From Alligator mississippiensis (lineage: Eukaryota; Chordata; Crocodylia; Alligatoridae), in contig NC_081828.1 of the NCBI RefSeq assembly GCF_030867095.1, positions 47,593,434-47,657,433 of the forward strand: 64,000 bases of DNA, written 5' to 3'. Below, piece after piece: positions 1 through 12,427 of the stretch. The notes below the pieces were generated by a model. That model worked only from the letters and a program-made list of their open reading frames with translations, made no database searches and was not told the DNA's origin. A program made the translations under genes and the position numbers. Numbering within the stretch: position 1 is the stretch's first letter; the number at the start of each line of letters is the position of its first letter.

Positions 1-134
1 CTTGATTACCCAAGGACTTGCCTGGCCAAGGGACTAGACTAACAAGCCCCAGTGCCTTGTAAGTCAAACAGGAGAGCAAGCTACTTTTCCCCAACCCAGG
101 GCTTCCCCATTATAGACTACAGACTCACAAGTAC

Positions 135-3100
135 CTGCGAAGTTCAAGATATCCCCTCCATGTATCAGCACTTCTGAAAGCAAGAGAAAAAGAAAACAAA
201 GTTACATGTAGACTTTTGTCAAAAAAAATATAGAAAAAAAATGGTGGTGTCAGGGAGGGGCAGAAGAACACTGTACATGGGTGCGTGCATGCGTGTAGGC
301 ATTGGGATCATATTTTTGAGTGAGTACAGCTCTGACTGTGGTTCAGTGTAGACATAATTCAACTTTAAACCAGCTAGCTGGGTTACCAGCAGAAATGTAG
401 CCACAGCACCATAGTGTTCAGAGTGAGCTAGCTGACAGAGCACCAATGCTGTTTCTTGGGCAGGTTTTACATCCCATCCTGAGCTCCATGCTACCTTGGC
501 TATAATGCTAATAATACTCAAACTAGCAAAGCTAAAACTGCTTTTGAGTTTTCATGCAGTGCAGACATCCCTTGAGTGGGCAGAAAGATATACATTGGAT
601 CATGTCTTCTCTACAAAACTCCTAGATGCTGATGGCTCAAAAACAAAAACCAAGCAGTTAAATTCTTTCTCCAAACTCACCATTTGAGCAGAGTGCAGCA
701 TTTCCCATAAGAATGATGAAAATACCATCCTTAGACTCACTTCTTCTCCCAACTTTTCAAATCCTGTACTACTCATTTCTCTGAAGACCAACAGAAATGT
801 CCATGGAATACAGTTTAAGAGCATGCCTCCAAGGACAGCTCTGAAGCAAATGTTCAAAAATACTAACAGGATAAAGTAAGGGTAGCCCAGTGGTTTGGCT
901 ACCAGCCTAGGGCTCTGTTGATTCTAGTTCAAATCCCTATTCTACTACAACTATGCCTGTCATCTTAGGCAAGTCACTTTGTTTCTTAGGTCCCCATCCA
1001 TCAGATGAAGACTAGCTCACCCCTGCTCCACAGTAGGGCTTTGAGGATCCTGTAGTAACGAAGACCACTAGTATCTAAGATAAAAATGAACTTGTGCCCT
1101 TGGACGGGAGCAGCACTTTCCAGGTTAGACTGGTAACTTTTGTCAGAGCACCATTCCAAATCACCAGCATTCTGGTGTCAGAAGTGCGGCGCCCAGAACT
1201 GGACGCAGTACTCCAACTGCAGCCTGACCAGTGTCGCATAGAGGGGGAGGATCACCTCCTTGGACCTGCTTGTGATGCATCCGTGGATGCATGACAAGGT
1301 GCGGTTGGCCTTCCTGACCGCACCTCGACACTGCCGGCCCATGTTCATCTTGGAATCAATAGCAACTCCAAGATCCTTTTCTGCCTCTGTGCTGATGAGA
1401 AGAGAGTTTCCCAGCCTGTAGGTATGCTGCTGGTCCTTCCTCCCCAGGTGCAGTACCTTGCACTTGTCAGTATTGAAACCCATCCTGTTCTCATCCACCC
1501 ACCCCTGTAACCTGTCCAGATCTAGTTGTAGCCTGTCCCTCTCCTCTAACGTGCCCACTTCTCCCCACATCTTAGTGTCATCTGCGAATTTAAACAAGGT
1601 GCTTTTCACCCCCTCGTCCAAGTTGCCAATGAAAAGCACCTTGTTTAAATTCGCAGATGACTGTGTAGGCATCGACACCACAGTCGCCTAATTTTTTTAA
1701 TGAGAATAGAGTGAGAGACAGTGTCAAAGGCCTTCCTAAAGTCCAGGAAGACTACGTCCACCTGCGTCCAAGCATTTTGTGACCTGGTCGTAGAAGGCCA
1801 CCAGGTTGGTCTGACAGGACCTGCCTCTAATGAACCCATGAATGACCTCAACTCAGAGATACCAACTTTACTGGAATTACCTCAAATTGAGATAACCAGA
1901 AGAAACCACCTCTAATTAAAAACTGAGCATGGAAAAACCCCAATGCTGAACAAAGACTTGAAATCCCTATAAAGGTGAGATGCAGACAAGCCTAGATGGG
2001 GAATCCATGCTCTGCAACCTCCTGGAGCACAGACTCATGTGTTCACCCCCCTGCTCATCACACTGAATGAGCCTGGACTGGCCATCCAGTGCTAACATTG
2101 AGTAACTTCTGCTGGTAACTATAACATCTTACAGTTTTGTCTGTATGCTTGTACATGTCTGTTTGTATGTATGCTTGTATATGTCTGTTTGTATGACTGG
2201 TGTGTCCAAGCTTATGTATCTGCTTCATGTAATCAATAAACATGACATTTTGCCTTATCCCCCTTTATAAGGTCTCGCTCTTGATTTGAGCAACTGGCAA
2301 TTTAAGGTAACACTCCCAATCTGCCAGAAGATTTGCAGCTGCCCTTTGAGAATGCTCACCGTTCCCCTAGTTGACACAGAAGGTCTCCATCCTCAAAAAA
2401 GAAGGATGTGACTGTTTAACACAGTGGTCTCCAACTTTTTAAATAGGAGATCACCTTTGGCATTTAAAAGCAACCCAAGATCTACTGTGTGCCATTGCCA
2501 CCATCCCCCCCTCCCCCAGCAGGCAAGTCTGTGGAAAGGAAAGGTGGGGGCAGATCAAGGCAGAGGGAGAAAAAATTATTTGGGGCACACCTCCCCAGCA
2601 GGTAAGTCCCACCCAGCCAGGGCCCCACTCAACTTACCCCTGCTCCTGCCTCCGTGGCACTGCCCCTCACTGCAGGGGCCTCGATCTAGCCCCCTCCCCT
2701 TCCTTCCCCCACAGACTTTGCTGCTGGGCTGGGGCACATGCATGCATGCGCACGGGCACTCAGCCTCCCATCCTAGCCTCAGATTGACTCCAAGAGGCTC
2801 CGAGATCTACCACAGGAGGCTCTGAGATCCACTGGTTGGTGACCACTGGTTTAACAGAACACTTTCAGTGCTTCAGTTCCCCAGACCTGACCCAAGAAAG
2901 TGTGCAGAGCAAAAGATCATGAAGTGTGATACTTACCCTCCACAATGTCACCTACATAATGATTGAGAGTCTGTGTTAGCTGGTCAGCACCATGTTCCAT
3001 GCTGGTATCCATGCTAAATTTCTCTGTCAGGGCAGTGAAACCTGTAACATGGGCATGCACACACACAAAGCAGTCAGGCAACATTTGAATGGGCCAAAGA

Positions 3101-4714
3101 AATGGCAGCAGACCCCTGGTATTTCTATCACACATTGCCCCTTCACTCACTAATGATGAATGCTGTGTTTGAGAAAAAAAGAGGAGTGTATAGCATTGGT
3201 CAAACAATCCTCAGGCCTATTGTGCAGTACCCGGCCTTGCTTTCCAGGCCTGCATACCTTACACTCAGTCATTCAGTGTAAGTCAGTCATCACTGTAATG
3301 CTTGCTTGCTTGCTTGCTCCTGTAACTACTCTCGCTGCACTGCTCACCCCATCTTGACTTCCAATGCTCCCTACTTTTCTGTCCCTCACTTCTTTCAGTG
3401 CTCTTTGCTTCTTTTTTTGGAACTTCCCTGATTTTCAGTTCTGATCCTTTTTCCATTCCATTCAGGGTGACTGGCTACAAGATGATGTGTGCCTCCTGAA
3501 AGAGGGGGCAGACATCCAGGGGAATGCTCCAAAATCCTCACCTGCACAGTTCCAGTGAGATCAATTCTCTCTCTGGTCCTATTCAACACACAGCTATCAG
3601 AGGAACTGATCTGGTGACATGCACTGAAGGTGCCAACAATATGCAGATGACACATAGTTCTGCTTCTCCTTCACCACAAAATACCACATCACTACAACCA
3701 AGATGGCCCATTACTTGGGCAAAATCAGCTCCATTGGTGAAGAATAGCTGACTAATTCTGAACACAAGCAAGACAGAGGTGATACTGATGAGCAGAGGAC
3801 TTTGCAATGACCCTTCAGTCTTCATTGGTTGAAAGTATGCACCCACCACTGGTCAGTTTAATCTATTCATTTAAGAATATTGGATGATGTTAAGCTCTCA
3901 CATAGCAGAGAATGTTACCACTATCTCCAGCCAACTGGGAGAATCCATCCTGTCAAAGAGGATAATGATCCACCTCTGTTATATACCTTTACACACCCCT
4001 CCATTGAACCACACCAGTGTAATATAGCAAGGCACAAAGGCACCCATTCTCAGGGAAACAACTAAAAATACAGCTGCGTATCTCCTCAGCATGCAAGCAG
4101 CCACAGACACATTCAGCCATTCCCCTCTTATAGACAGCCAGTCATATTCAAGGTCTCAATCCTGTCTTCCAAGAACTCACTGCTTGAGTCCAGCATATCT
4201 CACCTAAGCTCCTTACTCCTGACCTGTACAGCATTCTCTGCTATTCCCACTTCAAGCTCTTCTGGTTCACTTCCAGTTCTTCTGAACATGAAGAAAACCA
4301 ATTTCTACAGAACATTCTGAAGTGTAGCAGTAAGGTTGAAGTCATTTCAGCTGTGATCTCAGCTCCACTTAATCCCCAGTTTCCTAAGGTAAAGCTTCAT
4401 GGTAGAAAACCTCTCTTCTAATAGCTTCATGTATTAAGGGTGGTATTTTCTAAAATGCATAATAAAGGACTTGGGCACACAAAACCCATTCAGAGGGAAC
4501 CAGGCACCTAACTCCCTTGGCCTCTTTTGAAAATCCACTGGTGGTACCAAATCTACCCACCTGATATGTCTGCAAACAGCAGTACTCCATCAAAATTCTC
4601 GATGAAGGGCACATCCTGGGAGAAATCACCATACACAATGAGATCAGGGATGTGAGCTGCTACTTTTCCAATTGTGGAAGTTGCACTTGATTTTCTTCTT
4701 TCCGGTAAATTCAT
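135..4714 (-). CDS. ADCY10: Soluble adenylyl cyclase (ADCY10 or ADCY10-like), first three coding exons, partial
   Basis: Three minus-strand exons splice in phase: exon 1 4714-4561, exon 2 3041-2937, exon 3 173-135. Donors are GTGGGT, GTAAGT and GTACTT; acceptors end TTACAG and TTTCAG. The 100 residues are the start of the first cyclase catalytic domain (C1): the N-terminus includes AAHIPDLIVYGDFS, then FADISGFTALTEKF, GADQLTQTLNHYVGDIVEE and GGDILNFAG. The metal-binding Asp of FADIS (residue 49, human Asp47) is kept. Residue 97 is Asn where human sAC has Lys95, a residue lining the bicarbonate site. Phe in human VLIFGGD is His91 here. An in-frame TAA lies four codons before the chosen ATG; a TTTCAG just upstream suggests a non-coding first exon. 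The rest of the gene lies beyond the left edge. sAC makes cAMP in response to bicarbonate, notably in sperm. A diverged paralogue is as likely as the orthologue. Confidence 0.9.
1175..1837 (-). mobile_element. CR1 LINE fragment (reverse transcriptase and 3' part of ORF2)
   Basis: Reverse-strand reading gives CR1 RT pieces: RGRSCQTNL, DVVFLDFRKAFDTVSHSI, then TLFKFADDTKMWGEV, FNTDKCKVLHLGRK and LVRLQLEYCVQFWAPHF. It lies in the second ADCY10-like intron, on the same strand as that gene. About 100 codons of RT are missing between the KAFDTVSH block and the FADD block, and the junction carries an inverted duplication. The 5' limit falls at the same CR1 position as the copy at 50.37 kb. The 3' end is lost. 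Confidence 0.92.
1578..1660. repeat. Perfect 30-bp inverted repeat with 23-nt loop inside the CR1 fragment
   Basis: Arm 1 is 1578-1607 and arm 2 is 1631-1660, exact reverse complements. Each arm contains the CR1 segment encoding the catalytic FADD block. Only one arm is in its normal CR1 position; the other is an inverted copy next to an internal deletion. This is the footprint expected of template switching during reverse transcription or repair. Confidence 0.95.
2422..2848. mobile_element. hAT-type non-autonomous element (MITE) with perfect 8-bp target duplication
   Basis: The ends are inverted: CAGTGGTCTCCAAC at the left and GTTGGTGACCACTG at the right. The flanks 2414-2421 and 2849-2856 are both GTTTAACA, the 8-bp duplication typical of hAT. 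There is no transposase reading frame. The interior is C-rich and includes a GGCTC-type repeat near the right end. It sits between the CR1 fragment and exon 2 of the cyclase gene. Confidence 0.9.
3520..4340 (+). mobile_element. Old L2-like LINE fragment (reverse transcriptase)
   Basis: In the first cyclase intron, antisense to that gene. The plus strand has the RT motif YADDT at 3640-3654, and NTSKTEVILMS at about 3757-3790, the usual spacing in L2/CR1-group reverse transcriptases. Further on, LSPAYLT followed by SLLFPLQALLVHF around 4190-4270 resembles the LINE C-terminus. Many stops and frame changes show great age. L2 rather than CR1 is a guess from the wording of the motifs; the limits are approximate. 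Confidence 0.55.
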
Positions 4715-7700
4715 GACTGAAATTTACTGTACATTATGCTGTGGCACAGTCAGATATTTCAATAAGAGATCGTTTGCAAGTATAAACAAAGGTGACTAGA
4801 ACTTAACCAGCAATGAACCATGATTCCACTATGATCCCTCTTGTGATAAGCACATGACAGCTTCATCACCTGGGATGGATCACAATTAACAACAGAATCA
4901 TCTCCTCCAGCAACATTCTCTGCATGTCACCATCTTCCTAGCAACAGGTGCTAGGTTACACAAGGTTCTTTTATTACTTTACTTCCATTTATATAGGCAT
5001 GGATAATGCTAACAAGCTTTGCTGGCTTTTCCTTTCAGATGCTGGACTTGCAGTGCTTCTCTACTCAATTGTACTTATATTTCCCACATTTTCTCTAGCT
5101 CCTACAGGTAAGAATTCCTTCTGTGCTCTCCTTTACAGAGACCCTTTCCCCATACACTGCCCCTGTCACTCCAGACATGGCATTTTCTGCAGTAAAGGTT
5201 CTTGTTGGCTGGCCTATTTTCCTAATCTCCTTACCACAGAGAAAAGAGAGGAGGGAAGGTCAGAGAAGGATAGATCATGAAAGGAATGGAAAGGTCAGGT
5301 CAGATCAGGACAGGACAGGACAGGACAGGAAAGAGGAGACAGAGAGGGGAAAAGAGAAAAAAAGAAACATCTTTTCATCTTTTTGGAAACCCTCTTCATA
5401 TTGGTCTTTTGGCCTTTCCCATAGTGACCCTGTGAATGGCACAGAATGGTTCTCAAGAACTGTAATCAGCTAGAAATGAGAAGTCACCACCTTCCAGAGG
5501 TCCTCTTGGCACTGCCAGCACAGCCACAAGAGGCTGGCCAACAGATTTCTACTGGGGAAAAGTGTCACTCCTAAACAAAGACTTCAGGTAGATTTCCTGT
5601 TAACTTAAACTTCATTGTAAGCAGCAGCTTTTCCTACAAAAACAAAAGGAGACATTGACTGGCAGTCATATAGGAGATGCTGGACCAGGAGCTGGCCCAG
5701 GAGACAGGGTAGAAAACAAGTGGTTATCCTTTGGGAAATGTGGTTTGAATGTTGAGAGAGACAGAAAACAAATGGTTGGACTGAACAAGAAGAGTAATAG
5801 AGGGGTTTGATCTAAAGAGTAGGTATAATCAGCTAGAGACTCAACAGATCAATTTGCAAGCGACAGGACTCAGATCCCAGCCCTCTATCGAGTTCACAGA
5901 ACACACAAGCATCAGTGAATGAAGCAAGGGGTTGGCTCATGCTCTGCATGGTCTGGCAACAGCTACTTGAGCAATGAATCAGGTCAGAGAGCAATAATGT
6001 GCATATTTAGGTTTTGGGGACATTTATTCCTGGTGAATGCAACTTCCCATAGGAATATCCTCTTGGTATTTTCTCCTTATAAGGGCTGAGGACTTGTCTG
6101 GCTTAGGTAAAGTTATCAATCTGTTGTCAAAAACAGAATCTATTCTGGGAGTTACTTCCTGTCCCTCCAAGGGCTGGTGCCAGTCAGGTACAAGAGGGTT
6201 TTTCCAGTGAGTTGCCTAGGCTTGAAATCCTGTGAAAAATAATAAGGCAGGACTGTCCAACTGGCAGCCTTTGGGTTTTATGCAGCCTGTGAGGGGTTAC
6301 TCTGCTGCTCCCCCTATTGCTCCAGTTGCAGCAGCAGATGGGTTCTCTAGGCTTTCCCTCTGACTTTGGCTTCCTGCACCTGCCCCAGGGGGCAACATGG
6401 CATGGCCCAATGTGGCAGAGTCCATGGTACTGGAGGAGCCTGCAGCATGGTGCAGCACCGGAGCCTGCACACTGAGCTGAGCAGGGATTATACATGCACA
6501 CAGTGGAACAGTGAGAGTGGCCTCCACTTGTTGGAGCATTATAGGGGGCCCTGTTCACACACAGTGCAGCTAGGGCTGGGGGAAGAGTGCTTACACAGCG
6601 ACAGCCCAAAGGACCCTTGGCTTTTACTACTGTGGCCCATGTCACATGGGGCCCTTGCTTACATGGCCCACACAAGGTGTGGTCCCTAGCTACTTAGAAG
6701 CTGTTTCTCTATTGTATGGGATCATGTATTAAAGACAGTGTAATAATATATATGCACAGGGGAAAACCTTCATTCCGCTATTTCCTATCTTTTAATACCA
6801 TATTTTTTTTGCATACCACATACACCTTTTCCCCCAAAAAACATTGTAAGTGAGGAAATATGATAACAACAGTTTCTGCTGCTTAAAGTTTCTACCACAC
6901 AAACATAAACTACTCGTGCCTTCTGAGGCTGGAGGGCATGGTGACCACCCGCAGGTGGCAGCAGCGGGGACACGGTGGTGGCAATCAGGGATCTCCTGCA
7001 GGCAGCCATGGTGACGTCAGTGGCGAGGGTGGACCAAGCGGGGACCACTCGCAGGTGCCCATTTTGGGACGGGGGGATATCAAGCAGTGACCACCTGTAA
7101 ATGCCAGCAGCAGTGTCCACAGCAGCCAACCATTGGGGGAGCAAATTTTGGATCCACAATGCAGATCTCTGTCATTTGAGTTTATGGAGTTACTCAGAGT
7201 ATAAATAGGACTACACAGAAGTAGGCCACTTTGCGAGGGGGCTTCATAGATGTTTATGGACTATGGGGAAATACTGAGACCCAGGAGTCTGGGGTACCAT
7301 CCCAGATTTAGGAGGAAGGGAGGCATAGATTCTTCTGCCCATTATCCCCCATCTTGATACCTTCTACCAGAACCAACCTGCTCCTAAGTTTTGTTTCTTC
7401 CCCAGCCCCGACTCCTTGTCCCTGTCTTCACTCCTCAGGCTTCTCATCCCAAGCCAAATTTCCCTGACTAAGCACTCCTAAAGTCACCCCTTTCAACTCC
7501 TTGTGTGATCTGTTTCTCCCCTTCCCATGCAGGCTCCTAGTTATAATTTCTGTTTCTGGCCTTTTCATCCAATCTCACTCTTCCTACCATACCTCATCCA
7601 GTTTCCCTCTTCCCTGGGTCCAACGAATGTCTCCCAGCAAGGCATCTTATCTAGATTTATAGACTCCAAAAGATGGAGTATCCACCATTTCCATTGATTG

Positions 7701-8260
7701 TTGGTTCAAATTGTTTTTCACCCTCATTTTTTTGTGCTTTACAAGATAGAACTGGGGCTCTTAAGTCATTCTGATGTCTACAACAAATTTATCCTGAGTG
7801 AAAATATGAGACCCTCCTTTGTCTAGTCTTATTTACCAAAGAAAAAGAAACAAAACTAACACATGCACGCAGGCAATATACAAATCTTTCTCTCTCTCTC
7901 TCACGCACATGCACGGGGCAGCAGGCTGTTCCTTTATTTACTTGTAAGAGCTAGGCACAACTATGAAGCTGTGTATAGTTGTTACAATCACATTGAAATT
8001 GGAAGCAAAGCCTGGGAGTGGAAGAAACCATAAATATTAGTACAGATAAGAAAAAGATAAGGTTACAACAGATTACTGAGTCAATAGGGCTCGTATTCCT
8101 CCCTACACCTATAGAACCTGGAGGCTTTGGTTATTTGTACTTAATAAAAAAAAACCTGTATTTTTGGTTGAGAAGTCAATGCCCCATACTAAAATCACAG
8201 ATATTATTGTTTTTTGGAGTCATTCTCAGTTGGAGGCAGAGGAGAAGCAGCAGCCTCTGT
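4715..8260. other. Intergenic, left part between the cyclase gene and LRRC52
   Basis: No exon with conserved protein content was seen on either strand. It holds an ACAGG pentanucleotide run at about 5306-5330, a purine-rich stretch to 5370, and a repeat fragment near 6246-6310 (start like hAT ends, GGACTGTCCAACTGGCAGCC). The promoter of the minus-strand cyclase gene must lie here if its first exon is non-coding, but no CpG island marks it. Confidence 0.6.
5306..5330. repeat. ACAGG pentanucleotide microsatellite
   Basis: Five tandem copies of a CAGGA unit, flanked by related GGTCA and GATCAGG units from 5290. A simple repeat with no gene context. Confidence 0.9.
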
Positions 8261-8690
8261 GGGTACATCTACACGTGCCTATTAATGCACAGCAATATGC
8301 TCTGGAGCTTCTTGCTGCTAGGCGCATACCTTCACATTCACCTGGGATTGCAGCATATTGAGCCAGGGTGGAGGAGCCCTGACTGGCAGGGGGCCCTAGT
8401 GGTCAGCCTGCCAGCCTGGGGCTGTTTTCCCCCATTTCAGCATGCTACAGAGGGACTGGCTGGGGCAAAAGGGTGCTTCAGTGCAGGGCTAGCCAGCAGG
8501 CAGCCCCCACAGCAAAGCACCCTCATGTCCCAGACAGCCCCTCCAGCATCTACACATGAGCTACTGTAGAGGTTTTTTTTACAAGTACTATCCTGCTGCA
8601 GAGTAAATTAATTTACTCCCGCCAAATAGGGGCACACAGGTAGATGCCAAGAAGTTTACTGTGCAGTAAATGTCTCACGTAGACATGCCC
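8261..8690. mobile_element. Probable non-autonomous DNA transposon with imperfect terminal inverted repeats
   Basis: The left end begins GGGTACATCTACACGTG and the right end, reverse-complemented, GGGCATGTCTACGTGAG. Both arms continue for about 30 bp to a shared TGCACAG. There is no transposase frame. Target duplications are not clear, so the superfamily is left open. Confidence 0.6.
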
Positions 8691-8715
8691 TATTAGAACT
8701 AGGAAGGGAGCCTGC

Positions 8716-9120
8716 ATATCCAGATGGCTGCTGCTCACAGCAGAATGAGTCAAAAGGGTTTATAGAACAGCTAAGGTCACTCTCTCTTCTTTGTTAGGCT
8801 TTGTTAGTCCAGCAACGTGTGTGTGAAACAGACAGGAGGTTTTGTGTTTCTCTGGGTCTGGAGTGAGAACTGTATTTAAATTTTAATGTTATGTGTAAAC
8901 ATACCCAAGCTGAGCATCCTGGACCAAGATAACCTCTCTTCCATCTGGGAAGGAAATAGGAAGCTCTTATTCATCATACCCACTGACATAAAACATGGAC
9001 AAGATTGCACAGATAAGACACAGGTTCCACAAACCTATCCCACCAGCAAGGGAGTGTTAGAGGGCAGCTTGGGAGTGCGAGGTAGAATTTAGGACACACC
9101 TCTACAGATACAGGAACACG
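8716..9120 (+). repeat. Dispersed repeat, copy A
   Basis: This stretch aligns by eye, in order and in the same orientation, with 15193-15610. Shared blocks include AGGCTTTGTTAG/AGGCTTTGCTAC, CCAGCAAC, GAGAACTG with AATTTTAATG, and AGGAAATA. There is no coding content. The family is not recognised; it may be a piece of a longer interspersed element. Confidence 0.7.
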
Positions 9121-12111
9121 TAACCATCCAGAAAGGTTTTTATTTTTAAAAATCTGTTCATATTTCACATTCCCACAAAAAATATCTTTAACATAGATTT
9201 AAGGCAGCTGAAGTAATTAATATGTTGCAAAATATATATGGCATCAGTAATAAAAAACAAGAATTTAAAATGCAAGAAATGCTGAGTGAGTCTCACCAAT
9301 GCTCACAGACACCAGGCAGGTAGCTGGAGTGCACTGTTCTATGCTGTATTGCTGCACCACCATCTCCTGTGTTGTTGCTCACATCTGCTTCTGGCTTATT
9401 GCTCTGGTCATTGCTTTTTTGGTGTCCATTTTGACACTCCCATCTGCCTTGCTGAGGGTGCTGGAGTAACTGTAAATATACCCAGCTAGAATCCTCTGCT
9501 GTACCCTAGCTAGCTTCAGGCACAGAGTTAGGACTGGGATGGACAAGAATGTTTCATCAGTGCTCCCCAAGCTCTCTGCCTTACACAGCTGCTCAGCATC
9601 TCTCCAAAACTGGATATAACTGAACACCAGCAGCCTCTGACTTTGCATCCATTGTGTTGTCTTCTACGCCTGCCTCAGGTCCTAAGGAAGCCTGGTTGCT
9701 ACACTCTCATCTATGTCAGCAGCTGTATCAACCCTATTTCCTCTTGGCCTGTGGGCCTCAGAAATCAGTAAGGACAACACACCCAAAAGGCTGCACAGTG
9801 GATGGCACATGGTGAGATTCCATTATTTTGATATTTTCAAAAGATCCCAAAATGGGTGGCCTGTTTCTGCCACTGCTGGCATTTCCAGGTCTGAGATACA
9901 GCCACCATGCTCCCATCCTGAGCACAAGTCATTGAACCAGAGGGCAGAAAGATAAGCACCTCCTCCTTATAGAGCTGCATTGGAAATACAACCAAATAGA
10001 GCAGCGAGAGGTGGGAATGTGCATTTGGGAGGAGAAAGATCTTGACCTGTTGCAGAACCTATGCACAGGGGTGCTGAATAGATGTAAACCCCCACAGATG
10101 GAAGTCTCTCTCCAGGTCCCTGCATAGTGCTGGGTCTTGTTCTTGGGCACACACAAACCTCTCCACTCAAAATCCTTACTTACAAGTTTCAGAAAGTGAA
10201 GGTAACAGCCCTGGAAGGAACAAGCAACCTACACTCACTCCATGCTTCTATCTGCCCTGTACATTGTAAGCAAGAACAGGCAGGAAAGGAAAAGAAAACA
10301 AGAGGGTAGGAAGCAGATATGATCATTGATGCTATCCACATTCTCCACTGGTCCTGTGGGATTTCCTCAAGTGCACATTAGTTTGTTTATATTGCTTGCT
10401 TTGTGCTTTGGTCTGCCTTGATTTGGTTAGGTTTATTATTATCTTCAGTTTGGTTTGTATAATGTTTTGGTGTTTCAAAAAATACTTAATATATTGTTTG
10501 CAGTCAACAGGTCTGATCATAGACTTGTTAGGTGATTCATATTTTTTAGTTTAATAATGCTCCCTCTTGTTTGAAACCATGACTTTTGCCTGCTAAATCC
10601 ATTTGTAAAAAGATTTTAGTGAAGTAGAACAACAGAGGAAGCAATCTACGCAGTCTACTACATTGACAGTCCATTAACCCACAGTAGCTAGCCTGGGAAG
10701 GCACACTTACATGGATACATAATTCATCAGATAAAGCAACATTTTATCTACCTACAACAGCCTCTGCATGTCATTAGGGACAAAATGTCCCATGCACATT
10801 GGTGTCCACTTCTCAAAGACATTCACAGAATGGTTAGAGCTGGCCCAGCCCTGCTGCATGTCAGTAACTCACAAAATAACATGAAACAATTCTGGAGGAC
10901 CCCTGCTTCATTTGTTACAGAAATTAAAAGGTGTGTAGTGAATAAGGAGGGATGTTGTAGCAAGAAAAAGAATGGTCTCATCATGGTTAAAGCAAGTTCA
11001 AAGCTGTCCTGGAAAAGTGGGTTCTACTCCTGCTTTTGCAACAGAGTTTTTTGTGTGGTGCTAGTCAAGTCTCTTAAACTAGTCATGTAAATCTGTTGCT
11101 CACTAATTCTTGTTTTCTGGATGCCTGGCTTGAGATCCTGCAGTCCAATTTACAGACCAGACAGGCTAAACATTCACAGCTGCAAACAGCTTTAACCAGA
11201 TAAAATGGTATGTCATGCTACATGTTCTAAACAGTCAGGGCCTTGGCGTCTCAAACTCAGAATTAGTAATTTTGACCTAAATCTTAGTGCCTCAGTTTCT
11301 TAACTATTAAATTGGGATAATAGCACATTCTCACTTCAGAGCAGTGTTATGAAGCTAAACTGAATTTTCTGTGAAGCACCGAGATGTTACATAATGATGA
11401 GCACTGTAGAAAAAAAATCGAAGGAAGTTAATAATCCATTAAGAGTGTTCAGCAAATAAGGCTTAAGACCACATATTAGACAAGGAAAAGAAAACAAAAA
11501 TCCTGAATATCTGCTTATTAAGTGAACGCTGTCTACTTTGTGCATTGAATGTATATAAAAGAGCTACTGCAATCTAAAGGTCACAACCAGGTTGGGCCCC
11601 ATTATGGTAGGTGCTGTTCCAATTCCACAGTGTTTATAGCCTACATGACAATGTAGGTTGCCTAAAGAAAAAAAAGCTCATCATATAAAGGATTTATAGT
11701 ACAAGTCAGGTTAGAAAGTCTAGCCATTTCTCAAAATTTCACCCTAAATGAAAATGCATGTGAAAGCCTCCTTTGTATTATATGTTTAGCTAATGAAAGG
11801 AACCCAAACTAACCCACATACTAACACAAAAGCATCTTATAAATGTTTGTTCTATCAATGCAAATGAATGCCTATAAGCACTGTATACTGTGTACCATCA
11901 GTATGTGAACACATATTTTTACACATGGGCACAGCATATATGTGCACCTCTTCCCATTGAGCAATATACCTTTCTAAAACAGACACACACAGAGTTTTGT
12001 GCTCACAAGATGCGCATGCTTGTACACACACACACACACACACGCAGGCATCTGCAGGGCTGGATAGGTTAGAATAGCTCGCTCTCAAGCCAGGGTGCCT
12101 TTGCAAATTGC
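9121..12111. other. Intergenic, right part upstream of LRRC52
   Basis: AT-rich sequence without a convincing exon on either strand. Contains a CA microsatellite at about 12025-12043. Reading frames here lack conserved motifs and splice sites, and look like chance. Confidence 0.6.
12025..12043. repeat. (CA)n microsatellite
   Basis: Run of alternating CA, about nine copies, some 70 bp before the CRE upstream of LRRC52. Confidence 0.9.
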
Positions 12112-12119
12112 TGACGTCA
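12112..12119. promoter_or_regulatory. Consensus CRE (TGACGTCA) upstream of LRRC52
   Basis: A perfect palindromic cAMP-response element lies 309 bp before the LRRC52 ATG. CREB/CREM proteins bind this site, and CREM drives many genes in haploid male germ cells. LRRC52 is testis-enriched in mammals, so the site fits a germ-cell promoter. No clear TATA box is seen between it and the ATG. The motif is seen; its activity is inferred. Confidence 0.6.
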
Positions 12120-12427
12120 CAAAGGTGTCAACTGGCAACCAGTGTGACATGCAGATGTTCAAGCAGCTCCTCTTTACTTTCAAGTGTAGAAAGGGGCTGA
12201 GTTCAGTCTAAGCTTGCAAGTAGGCAACCTGCCAGGGAGCTGCGTGAGCAAGGGATACAAAGAGCTTCCAAGCAGCCCTGCAGCTCAACTCTTCTTCTGT
12301 TTTTATTGTGATGAAAAAATTGCTTGCACAGGGCTTCTGCTTTGCAGCTCTTCGGAGCCTCTCATTGCAGCATTCTCTGAAGAGCTGAAACAGCACAGAG
12401 GAAGCACAGCAGCGGAGGTATCATATC

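Noticed and set aside
8018-8569. 183-codon plus-strand frame
   Set aside because: Runs across the end of a non-autonomous transposon and unrelated flank, so it is accidental.
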